This document shows, piece by piece, positions 1 to 30,629 of a stretch of 64,000 bases of DNA. Source of the DNA: Hoplostethus atlanticus (lineage: Eukaryota > Chordata > Actinopteri > Trachichthyiformes > Trachichthyidae); contig JAXDDX010000050.1 of NCBI GenBank assembly GCA_034670405.1, positions 1,476,501 to 1,540,500 of the forward strand, in the 5' to 3' direction. The position numbers and the translations under genes were made by a program. A model generated the notes under the pieces. It did no database searches. It had not been told where the DNA came from and was given only the letters and a program-made list of their open reading frames with translations. Each line of letters starts with the position of its first letter. Position 1 is the stretch's first letter.

Positions 1-611
1 GCTGGTTCAGGTGAGAGCACAGATCGGCTTCTCCTTACATCCGTCCACACACACGGGAAAACAACGTCCATGTGGGACGTATTTGTGATGGTGGAACCGG
101 TGTTGCAAGCAGCATCGTGGGGTTTCATCTACCTCTCTGTATGTGTCACAGGTGTCCTATGCCATCGGAGTGTCCCACCCTCTCTCCATCTCCTTGTTCA
201 CCTATGGCTCCTCCTCGAAATCAGAGTCACAGCTCCTCCAGATCGTCAACAAGAACTTTGACCTGCGGCCAGGAGTCATTGTCAGGTAAGCAAGTATACC
301 CTACACAGACCTTCAACCTCTCCTTGGTCAGAGTTGGTCAAAAACACCATTGTGTTTTTACAATTTACAAATTTACCGGTTTATTTGGGTGGCCCAAATG
401 CATCCAAATTTGAATTTTATCCATTCTGCCGACTGTGCAGCAACGGTAGCCCCATCCAGGTATGAATTTTCCAACTTCTGATGTTGTATGTATTCTGTGT
501 CTCCCCAGGGAACTGAACCTGAAGAGACCTATCTACCAGCAGACAGCCTCCTATGGCCACTTTGGCCGCCCAGAGTTCACTTGGGAAAAGCCCAAGGAGC
601 TCAACTTCTAA
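1..611 (+). CDS. mat2a: Methionine adenosyltransferase, last exons (partial)
   Basis: S-adenosylmethionine synthetase, a cytosolic/nuclear enzyme making SAM from ATP and methionine. Only the C-terminal end is in the window. Coding pieces: bases 1-10 end an exon (Leu-Val-Gln, donor GTGAGA); 152-285; 509-611 with stop TAA. Phases join cleanly: the 152-285 exon ends in AG, completed by G of the last exon to give Arg. The translated end carries family hallmarks: [26 protein letters not shown], then [19 protein letters not shown] and a terminal KELNF. The catalytic N-terminal and central domains lie off the left edge. mat2a is preferred over the liver paralogue mat1a because the 3'UTR holds a METTL16-type hairpin, a known mat2a hallmark, and because a tmem150a-like gene follows, as near human MAT2A. 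Family assignment is near certain; the paralogue is likely. Confidence 0.93.
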
Positions 612-754
612 ATACTCCACCTGCTCGTCCTGATCGACTGGCCTGGAGATGGAGCACAACGCTTCTCTATGGGCTGCAACCACAAAAGACAATTACTTCT
701 TTTTGAATTTCACCAGCTCCATCAATTGAGAGGATGTCTTTTTTTATTGGATGA

Positions 755-760
755 AATAAA
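755..760 (+). terminator. Proximal polyA signal of mat2a
   Basis: Canonical AATAAA 144 bases after the stop codon. Use of this site would give a short 3'UTR lacking the downstream METTL16-type hairpin. Use is inferred, not shown. Confidence 0.45.
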
Positions 761-1477
761 GTTAGGGATAGGTTAGCGATGAGACTTTAGGGTTAGGCTT
801 AAGGAGGTGATCACATAATTGTATATGCCAGCGTGGTTGTAGCTCATATTGTGGGGCATTTTCTGCTCCGTAACCCCAGTGAGAAGGGAAAAATTGCAGA
901 GGACATCTCACTACCCAATTCCTTTCTGTCCCCTCTCCTTTTCTAGCACACAAAGCATTTCAATCAAAAGAGAAGATAGAGTCGCCGTTATCTAGACATG
1001 ACAATCCATGCATTTCCACTCATACAACCTGATAGAGCATCTCAAGACATTGGCTAACTTAAATCTGTGCCATCTGTGCCAAAACCGTATTAAGTGTCAC
1101 TATATCAAAGTGTTGGTGTTTAAGCAGTATTAAGGAAGTACAATTGGTAGACAAACTGCTTCCCTGGTAACATCTGCTCATAAAGGTACAACAGAGCAAA
1201 TGAAATGATCTGAAAACAAACAAGCAGAGCGTTAAGCCTCAAAGCTGTGAATGTTTCATTATGTGACCTGTGTACAACAACCCACCTCAGCACATATGAT
1301 TTCCAAATGGTGCTATATCAGTGTCTGAAGTGTAACTATTGCTCAACCAAAGGCTTGGATCTTTTTTTGAGAAGAAATTAAAAAGTGGACTCTTGGTTTC
1401 AGAAGAAGATAATTTATTTTAATTAAACCTTTTTGTCATAGCTCTGTAAAAAAATGTTGAATTTTTTTCTAAGTCTT

Positions 1478-1516
1478 TTGTAATGTGTGCTACAGAAAAT
1501 TTTTGCGCTATTACAA
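1478..1516 (+). promoter_or_regulatory. METTL16-type hairpin in mat2a 3'UTR
   Basis: A stem-loop with TTGTAAT (1478-1484) pairing perfectly with ATTACAA (1510-1516), continued by GTGTGC against GCGCT with a wobble and a small bulge. The loop opens with TACAGAAAA (1491-1499), which matches the UACAGARAA loop consensus of MAT2A 3'UTR hairpins. In mammals METTL16 binds and m6A-methylates these hairpins to couple splicing and RNA stability to SAM level. Only one exact motif copy was seen here; mammals carry several. Function is inferred by homology. Confidence 0.75.
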
Positions 1517-2522
1517 TTACCAGTGTGCAAGAAGACAGCTCACTCAACCTAAAGGCGTGGAGAGAGAAACGTATGTTACAATCAACCAAATGGAGCCATG
1601 CAGCCTTATGTTTTAATAGTGCCATACTATGTTTTGAATCCATATTAACCTCTGCCCAGTCCTGCTTTGGTTTAGTATCAACTTGATTTTATTGTCACAC
1701 AGCCCACCTGGTGGAATTTGTGTCAGTACAGATCATACATGTGTACCTATAGGCCTGCTACAGTGGCTGAGGCTGTAAATGTGAAGAGACTCATCTCAAC
1801 AAACGGCTAGACGTCTGTACTCAAACTATGACTTGATTACAACTTGATCTTTTGTGATTATTTGTTCTATACATACAAGATGCATGCTGCCAAGACTTAG
1901 CATTTAGCATTTTATAGACTGCTCATTGCTACATTTTTACAGTGTTATATGCCTGTGTCAATTTTGTGAGAATAAGGTTGGCAAAAAACAAATATCTGGT
2001 GATGAGAAAGAATAACGTTTCCTGCAGACATGCTGCTGTGGATGTGTGCATTTTCCCATCTCACCATGTAGAATCTCCTCCTTCCATATCTTGGAGATAT
2101 TCACTTAAATTCTTGTTTAATTCTTATGCAGCGTGAAGTGCTAAGATCTCTCTCTGCACTATCGTGTCTTACATTGTAGGTCTGTATTGTAGACCCAGAT
2201 CCTTTTCTACAGATCCAGAGAAGAAAAAAGTCTTAATGTTTTGTGTGTGACAGGGCATGTGGAACAATATTAAACTGCTTTGGGCATTGCTAAATGACAG
2301 AGAGGTATTTGATTTCTTACAGCATATATAATAATTCAACTTTCACCGTGTGATCATCTATACATGTTTATCACTGACCTTTGTGGTGAGTCTATATGCT
2401 TTCATCTGCGTCCAACATCTTGTTGTAAGAGGGGTATTCCTCCATTAGCTCTGTGCTGATCTGTTTCCTTTCCTGTCAACTTTAGTCGGCAGAGAAACTG
2501 GACAATGTAAATAATTGTTGAC

Positions 2523-2528
2523 AATAAA
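2523..2528 (+). terminator. Distal polyA signal of mat2a
   Basis: AATAAA followed within about 25 bases by GT-rich sequence, a good cleavage context. It would end a 3'UTR of about 1.9 kb. A minus-strand AATAAA lies about 135 bases further on, consistent with tail-to-tail gene ends. Confidence 0.5.
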
Positions 2529-2545
2529 TATTTAAAAGATAGAAA

Positions 2546-5500
2546 TTGTGGTCTGGATGTTTTCACTACATAATTGATCCATGATGGAGTGTAAATAAAA
2601 AGGCCATTTGGAGGAAGAATTATGAGGAGCCACAGAGATTTTTGCTTTCTTCACATAGTTTTATTTGTTGAACAATAAGGCATATATCCGATCATCTTTC
2701 TTTCATCAACACAGAATCCATAACCTAAACCTCTTTGGTTTTTGTCATCAAAATAATAAGGCACATAGGGGGTATTTTTGCATTTTAGTTAAGTATGACA
2801 CTTGAACAGATTTTTGTGAAGTTTAAAGATCCCAGTTACAGAATGTTCTCATCAATTGTCCACCGAATGCATGAGTAGACTAGTTTTGCTTGCAGATATC
2901 TGAACACATTTGTGTGAGCAGTGTGATCTCACAAGCTAGGAATGTTTGTTATGAAGCTTCATAGGATCAGCCTTGATTAACTATAAAATCTACAGGATCA
3001 ATCCTAAATCTATGAAAAAGCAATGGCACATGTAAAAATGTAAAATCAATACATGGGTCAAGGCAAGGTCCCAAAAATCAACATGTCTGCTATACACAAC
3101 AAATATATGTAATGCATCCTGAACATAAAACCATTTCCATAAAAACAATGAAAACAGAAGGCAGAAGCAAACAGGCTTCATTTTGATTTGAATCGATGAC
3201 TGCAGCTGGTGTTGTAACATGTTTTCCTGAGTGCAAAGATCAAAGGTAGTTCAGTAAACAAGAAGAAAAGGACAGAAAGGGGCTGTTGGTTTAACTGAAA
3301 TGGTACATCAATTCAAGACGTGGAATGAAAATGTGAATCTGATCGAAAGCAAATTTCTCAAGGGCAACACAGTCCTGCTCCTAATAATTTGTGTAGCATT
3401 GTGTATGGCACAATTGAAAAAAGAGGCCTTATGCACAATTCTTACAACACATAAACCATGAAGTTGCTAATTGAGAAAACTGAAATATTGGAAAATGTGT
3501 CTTGCTGGAGCAATATGAACCGCAGCACAATTAGACACTTAAAATGTGACATGCATGATAAACTACTCTGAATGATAACAGTGTTTTATTGGCACGATGC
3601 ATTATATGAAGGTACAGTATAGCAACAAGGCCATGTTAGACTAGTCTGAAGATCACAACTCAACTGATATCATGGTGTTCTTGGCGAGCTACTGTAGATT
3701 GAGCTTCTTGGAAGTGGCACTCATCAGAATTGGAAATAAACCAATTTGTAGTCTACTGAATAAGCTTGGCTGTAGATTCAACCATTTAGTAGAAAACTGC
3801 TTTAGCTACACCGATAAATTTGCAATTCAGTCATTGCAACAAAAAGTCACTATGCAATAAGCAATTTGACCAGTAGAGGGAAGTAAGAGTAAGTGATTGG
3901 CTGGTGTCGCTTGGCACAAAGTCTTGTTGGGTGAATTCATACATTCAATCTGACTGTGAATGAGAGCATTTCAGTTCATTTCAGTGTAACAATGTCAGAG
4001 AGGCTTTTTCCAAAATATGTTCAGATGGCAGCTATAACAAAGCAAAAATTAAAGATATGTTAAAATACTTTATTGATCCAGTAAAGAAATTCTGTTTTCA
4101 CTCCCCCCTCCCTAGGAAGGTAAGAGCATGGGGTCAGCTACCCCGGGGCTGGTAAGGGTTCAGGGTCTTGCTCAGGGACACTTCAGCAGGGCAGATGTTT
4201 ACTGGCATGGGGCTTGAACGGTCTCTTGAGCCAATAGACCACGCTGCCACCCCATATGGTGGCACTAAAAAACTCTCTGTCCAGCCTGTGGCCAGATGTG
4301 ATATGAAATGTTATTTCCACTGTGTTGAATGGCAGCTGGCCTACTAACAAGTTGTTGTAAACCCTCTGCTGCGCCTCCTTTTTGACCAGCGAGCGTCTGT
4401 AAATAGTGTGCTGTAAATACTCTAAGATGTTGACTATATATTTGTATATATATAAAAAACAGGAAATGTAATACTGCTCTGTCTGTATTGTCTGTATTAT
4501 TATTAGTGTCTGTAACAGTCAGGATTGTCAGAGAATGTCGACTATGAATACACACAACATCTGGATGCTTGCACTGAGGGACATGTCAAGTCAGTGTAGG
4601 TATTAGAGGGGTTAACTTTTACCATCGTAGATTTTAAGTGTAAATGTCACTTCAGCTACTAATATCTACTTGCGCAGACTTACATCAGGCACTGAAGCAC
4701 AGACATGGCTCCAGTTCAAGCTGTACAGGCCTTTTCCACTACCAGTAATAATAACTGAGATTGGATGTCTCCATCCTATTGCTTTCATTTTACCAGGCCT
4801 AACCATAATCACAACTCATCTCCAGGACAGAGGAGAGGGCATTTGTGTTTCAGCACCGGTATCACAGGCAAACAGATATTTGGCACATACTGTAACATGG
4901 CGGCAGGACAGTGGAGCCCAAAAGATTACGCCTCACTGATTCCACATTACGTATCCTTCCTTTTCCCTTTGTCCTACTATACCAGCTGAGCATGCTAAAC
5001 ACGGGTTTGCATAACTCTGGCTATGGAGGGAGGGACTCATATTCAGAGAAAAGGAAAAGTAGGCAAAACACTGAGAGCGCATCCTTCTGTTCCTCCTTGC
5101 TGGGATGTAACAAGATGTCGGCCTCCGTCCATAGACCCTGAAAACACTTGCTTTCCTGTCATTAAACTCAATAAGCCTCAACAAGCCCAGAGCTCTGGCT
5201 TGAATTAGTTGGTATGCATTTGGACTCCTGACTCTACGTGTTTCTCTTCTATAGTCTTTGGCAGAATGTAAAGTTGTATAAAATATTGTTTTGTTAGTGT
5301 ATTGTGTATTGACAATCAGGAGGAAAGCCAACATTGTTTCCAGACAGTCAGCATATTCAATCATAACAGTTTGAATCCATAAGGCACAATGTTCTGTATG
5401 CAAGTCCAGTGAGAAAAAACAAGGGTATGGCATCTCACCCAAAGCATCCAGACGTGGACATTAATGGGAGTGGTTCCCATGGGTGAATCAATGGATACTT

Positions 5501-6307
5501 CCAAAGTACTGAGTCTCCAGCTTGTGCATGTGGAGGGAACCAGTTAGTGGTGCATGTTTGAATTGGGAATGATTGCAGAATGCTGACCTCGGCCCTCATT
5601 CATATACTCCCCGATGGACAGACTGTCTCTTTCACTGTATTGCATTCACCCATCCTCTCAGCAGGAGTAACCAAGCCCAGGTCTGGTTGTCCTTGCTCCC
5701 ATTTTAACACTCATACACTATCTCTCTCTCTCTCATCTAATACTGTCTTAACCATTCTGTCCACTGCTCTGCTAGGCTGTCCAGCAGCCTGCTCTTATTT
5801 ACAAAACGTCAGCTCACTCATAGCATGATCACTGCAATCACTTGAGGCGGAAACGGTCCGTGGCCACTTCTCGTGGTCTCTAGGCAGGTTAGAGAATCTC
5901 GGCCCAAGGGTTACAGTACATTTTCTTTATCGGATTGAAAAAAAATACTATGGTAGGGCAGGTGAATGGGGAGAAAATTTGGTTCCTCACTTGGCACTGT
6001 GCAAAATGCAACCAGAGTCTTTAGAGACACAAGGCTCTGATATGATACAAGCTGAGATCTCCACTGTGGTTGTAGGTCCACACTCCTGAGCCAGCCTGAA
6101 ATGGTAGAGTCCACTAAACCCGGTCCCACCCCTGAGCCAGGCTGAAATAGTAGAATCCACTCTGCCCATTCAGGCTGCTGTACTGGCATAGTTCATTTCA
6201 ATCGCTCAGACGGGCGTGGTTGGAAATGAATAATTGAACTCATTCCACACCCTAAATTTGAAAGGAGTACACAAGCCAGCTCTGTGGCCTCGTGTTAAGC
6301 CAGGGGG
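2546..6307. other. Non-coding interval between mat2a and tmem150a ends
   Basis: About 3.8 kb without a credible gene. Part may be a long minus-strand tmem150a 3'UTR: an AATAAA on the minus strand lies at 2660-2665, but its link to that gene is inference. A SINE lies at 4062-4253. A 169-codon minus-strand open frame (4933-5442) has no recognisable domain and is treated as chance. Confidence 0.5.
4062..4253 (-). repeat. tRNA-derived SINE copy
   Basis: Read on the minus strand it starts GGGGTGGCAGCGTGG, has a B-box-like CGTTCAAGCCCC (plus 4210-4220), a body with CTGAAGTGTCCCTGAGCAAG, and ends GGATCAATAAAGTA. The head and body match the copy at 62285-62380. The layout, a tRNA-like head, body and AATAAAG-type tail, is typical of fish SINEs. 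The exact family is not named. Confidence 0.65.
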
Positions 6308-26696
<20,389 letters not shown>

Positions 26697-26966
26697 CTCC
26701 GACGACCTCTGTGGTCAACCTCTCCCCTGGCACCTGGAACAGCCCCCTTCTTCCTTTTTCTCTTCGGCCAGCCAAGCACTGTCTGCTCAAGTACTAGCAT
26801 TTACCTGCGGGTGATTGACATCTGCATTTCCACTGACTTTTTCATATCTTTCGCGGGCGACGAATGGTCGGTGGAGCCCTGATGGGACTGACTCGCCCTT
26901 TTAGCTGGTGAATGGGAGGTGAGAGGAGGAGTTGTGTCAGCACCATTCACCTACTAATCCGTTAGT

Positions 26967-26967
<1 letters not shown>

Positions 26968-26999
<32 letters not shown>

Positions 27000-27000
27000 G
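26968..27000. repeat. (ATC)n microsatellite
   Basis: Eleven trinucleotide units about 270 bases upstream of the tmem150a start codon. Confidence 0.93.
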
Positions 27001-28524
27001 CCCTGCAGGGGTAACTGTTAAGTTACCCTGCATATGACCATGATACTCAACGCTAAGTTAAGTGTTCTTACCAACTGTGCAATGCTTGCTGACAGAGTGA
27101 AGTAGCTACTGTGGCTAATGTAACGTTAGCTTATGAGTAACGTTAGCTAAATCGGTAGATTGACACTTAAGGCCAGGGATGTATCGTAGGGTAAACCTAC
27201 CTAAGCATAGTTTACCAACCTTTTTATTTGCGGAATTGTTTACAAATCTTTTTCATTCATTTCGTTAAACATTTCATATAAAACTAACGCTACTTCATAG
27301 TAATTAGAGTAGATTTGATTTAAGGTTGAGATGGGGTCCTTTACGTGAGAAAAACATAAATGAATGCTTTTCAGGAATATATAGTTGATTTTGTTATTCA
27401 TAGGGTTAGCCTCGTGGTGGCCAACTGGATATCATAGTTTACCCATTTTCATTTACCACCATTTAATTTGACATGAAACCGCTAATCGCTCCTGACGTTT
27501 ACGTTACTACCAATAACAAAGCACAGAAGCACATTTGTGGCTCACCTTGCCCCCTCTCTGTTAAGTGTTTTTCGTAACTTATCGTACGACAGCCTCTAGT
27601 CCACACCTCTGGCAGCCCAAACGGTTACCTCCACGCGGGGACGAGTGTTGATGAAACGGTGTAGTGTTGAGAGAAAACGATGTTCTTATCGACTCCTATC
27701 TTTTCCTCCTACTCGCAGTGGGAAAGCTCGATCTTCCACTCAGTCGGTCTCGTGCTCCACTACATCCCAGTTTCACAGCCGCCACGAGCCAGTCCAGCTG
27801 TTAAAATTCAACTCCGCCCCCAAGCCTGCCTGCCAGACTGGGTACGCTGAATTTCCGTTTTCTTGCATACCGTGTGGGCGGGAGAAACTGATGGCAAAAT
27901 AACACAACTACAACTACTATTTTTTTAATTGCGTTCAAGAGCGGAAAAAAAGCAACAGCAAGCAATCATCACCAGGAACTGGTGAAAATGTGAATGTGGG
28001 TGGGCAAAACAGACAGTGTACAGTCAGATATGGCTTAAGTTATTCACCGTTTAGATGACAAGTTTCCATGCTGGTCAAATCAAATTTGTACCTGTAAACT
28101 GTCCCATCAGCTCATTCCTTTCAAGGTCATTCACGGGGCTTAAGCTACACCCTATATAAAATATTAGATAGAAGTAGCCTACAACCTTCTTACATTTGTC
28201 AACACACCCGGTTGACAACCCGGGTCTCCAAAAGCTCTGGGAATGTTCTGTTGTAGCCAGGTTTGGGGGATCATCTCAACACTGTTCTGACTTTATCAAG
28301 ACTCATTTTTGTGTAAAACTCTTGTTTATGTCTGCTTAATGTTGATTCTGACGTTAAGTTAAGCTGCCGAACAAAAATATGTTACAGCTGCCAAAGAAAA
28401 CATTCTTCGCATGAAGACATTTTGGAGGCCATCCGGTGTGCTTGACACAATAACCAAGCGCGTCTTTTTTTGTTGCTTTCTTTTATCCACGATACACCAT
28501 CCTCCTCTTTTCTGGCAGTAATGG

Positions 28525-29048
28525 TGCAATCCATTGTACTTGGGAAAAAAACGATAAGTGCAATAGATCAGTCATTCAAGTGGGAATTTCCAGTCAGAAA
28601 CTCGGGCAAAATCCAACTGGTCCGAGTTCGCCGATATAAATACACCTGACGTCACAGCAATATAACGGCGCACACCGTGAACAGTAAACACAATTCCCAT
28701 TTGCATCAATTTTGCATCGTTTTTGTTATGAAAATATGTTGAAACAACTTTGTAGTTTACATTTGTAACGTAATTGGGTTGATTTGAGCTCAACGTTACT
28801 AGCGCGTGGTACTAGCCTACTAAAGTTAACATTACTAGTTCACTGATATGCGCTGTTTCTCTTCATTAAAGGCGCTGTGGTAGTTGATGTAGGTGCTCTT
28901 TAGAAGCTTGTGAAATCCAGAGATTTGCCATACAAACATGAGTTTGCTGCGGGCGTCCATGTTTTCCCGAGCAGATGCACTGGAGCACATTTAGATTGAA
29001 AGTCGGGAATACCAACTCGGAACTATCGATTTGCAATGGATTGCGGCA
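28525..29048 (-). mobile_element. Inverted-repeat element, copy 2
   Basis: Runs from TGCAATCCATTG (28525-28536) to CAATGGATTGCGGCA, opposite in orientation to copy 1 and about the same length. Outer bases TAATG and CATTA extend the inverted repeat to about 18 bp. Shared interior words include GAAATCCAGAGATTTGCCAT, on opposite strands. Confidence 0.78.
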
Positions 29049-29534
29049 TTAGACATCTCAAAACGAGCTAGGTGAGCTAGGCGCGTGTGTGTGTGTAATT
29101 ACGAAACTTTGTGACAGACATCTTTTGACCAGTGTGTGGGTGGAGGAGGACCGCTTGTCCTACAAAAAATTCTTTCTGCTGCCCTCTGGAGGTTCAACCA
29201 ATTAATGTCTCCCAATACGTCCCATGATAAAGCCCACGGCCGAGGAGCGTGTGGTGTGTGGGGGAATGCGTGATCAAAATTGGAAAGAAAAAATGAAAAA
29301 TATAATTGTAATTTACTGCAAATCCAAATAGAAAGGTAGCCCTGCCATAAAACAGCCCAATAACGGCGCCATAGACATTTTTCTTTCAAATCAATAGGCA
29401 AAGCTCTTACTGATCTCACATTGGCTGACAAGATCAGCGTGAACAACCTCAACAAAAATAATAATACATCCCATCCAGAAATTCTCTTTTCGCTTGTGTG
29501 TGGTTGTGTTGTGTGTGCAGGGTCAGCTATTAAA

Positions 29535-29610
29535 CAGTGCCCCAGGAGTTGGTTCAGATTCAGTGATTTGCTCAAGGACACATCAGCACGGTGGATCCCT
29601 GCCTATACAT
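29535..29610. repeat. SINE body fragment
   Basis: Contains TTGCTCAAGGACACATCAGCA, close to the body of the SINE copies at 4062-4253 and 62285-62380. Only part of the element is left. Confidence 0.45.
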
Positions 29611-30344
29611 GACTACACATAAATGGTCTTTCTGACCACTATAGTCTCTGGTTTTCTGGTGGCATCCATTAACTTATCAGTGATAGATATGTGAGAGGGT
29701 GATATTTTATATAACACGGAAGGACAGAAGGTGTTAAGAGCTGGGGTGATGTTGAGCCACTGTCCACATGATACTGAATGGAGCACAGTGCTGCATGTGG
29801 GCTCTTGTGGCGTCCAGTGCAAATTCGAATCATGTAGATCAATTGGTTTTATAGTAATTTGGTTTGCTTTAATCAATTTGGACAGTCTATAGATAGCTCC
29901 ACATGTTTAACTCCACCAGCAACCTGGGTCAAAAGTGCAACATCCATAGAGATATTCTTTGAGAAATAGTATTTTGGTCTATAGAAGGGATTCATTAATT
30001 TGAGTATTTTTACCTGAATGTTTACATTTAATATGTAATGTAATATATATGCTTTTATTGCAGAATTTTGAATGACAAAATAAAATAATGTTTGCATGAT
30101 AGTAATGGTTAAACAAGAATGAATGAGATTTTTAATATAGTTTTACATGTGATTTTGATATGATTAAAATACACTATATGTCAGATATCATTCCATTGTT
30201 GTGAGTTATGACAAATCAGTGAAAATACTGCAAAAACCTAAAGGGATTAGAGGTAATAGCTGTGCATTGAGGTGCCAAATCAATCAATCAATACACCTGG
30301 ATTGAGAATTTGAATCCAGAATTATGATTTTTTTTCCACCCAGA

Positions 30345-30389
30345 ATGTGATCCCCCCGTGGAGTAATAAACTATCTATCTATCTATCTT
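30345..30389 (+). repeat. Retroposon-like tail with (CTAT)n
   Basis: GTGGAGTAATAAA followed by four to five CTAT units. Fish retroposons often end in an AATAAA-type word and a short tandem tail; the body is not recognisable. Confidence 0.4.
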
Positions 30390-30629
30390 AATTTGACAGT
30401 ATTCATGATGACTGACCAATAATGTTAATGTAATTTAGCCTAATTGTTACATATTAAAGACTTTTTTGAACTCCTACAATAGTTAAACATTTTCCAAATA
30501 CATCAGAAAAAACAACATTCAGGAAAAAATCGAAACAAACAAGACAGAACCAAACAACATGCATCAAATCTAACACTAATATCAAGGCATTTGAGCCATC
30601 CTGTTCACTAGGCCTATGTGTCAAGTCTC

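Larger units (their letters stand above)
612..2545 (+). other. mat2a: mat2a 3' untranslated region
   Basis: AT-rich non-coding stretch after the stop. An early polyA signal AATAAA lies at 755-760, a distal one at 2523-2528 followed by GT-rich sequence, and a third possible one at 2594-2599. No credible coding frame was found. The extent is inferred from these signals. Confidence 0.6.
26697..30629. other. Intergenic region between TRIM16-like and tmem150a
   Basis: Holds the tmem150a promoter and 5'UTR on the minus strand (exact start not seen), an (ATC)n run, MITE copy 2, a SINE fragment and a CTAT-tailed repeat. The left end of the TRIM 3'UTR (below 30630) also lies here; a possible minus-strand AATAAA is at 30054-30059. 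No convincing gene. Confidence 0.55.

Noticed and set aside
4933-5442. 169-codon open frame on the minus strand
   Set aside because: No known domain, unlike any family, no splice or start context, and it sits in non-coding DNA. Probably chance.
29099-29581. 160-codon open frame on the minus strand
   Set aside because: Composition and sequence show no protein-like pattern, and part of it overlaps a SINE fragment.
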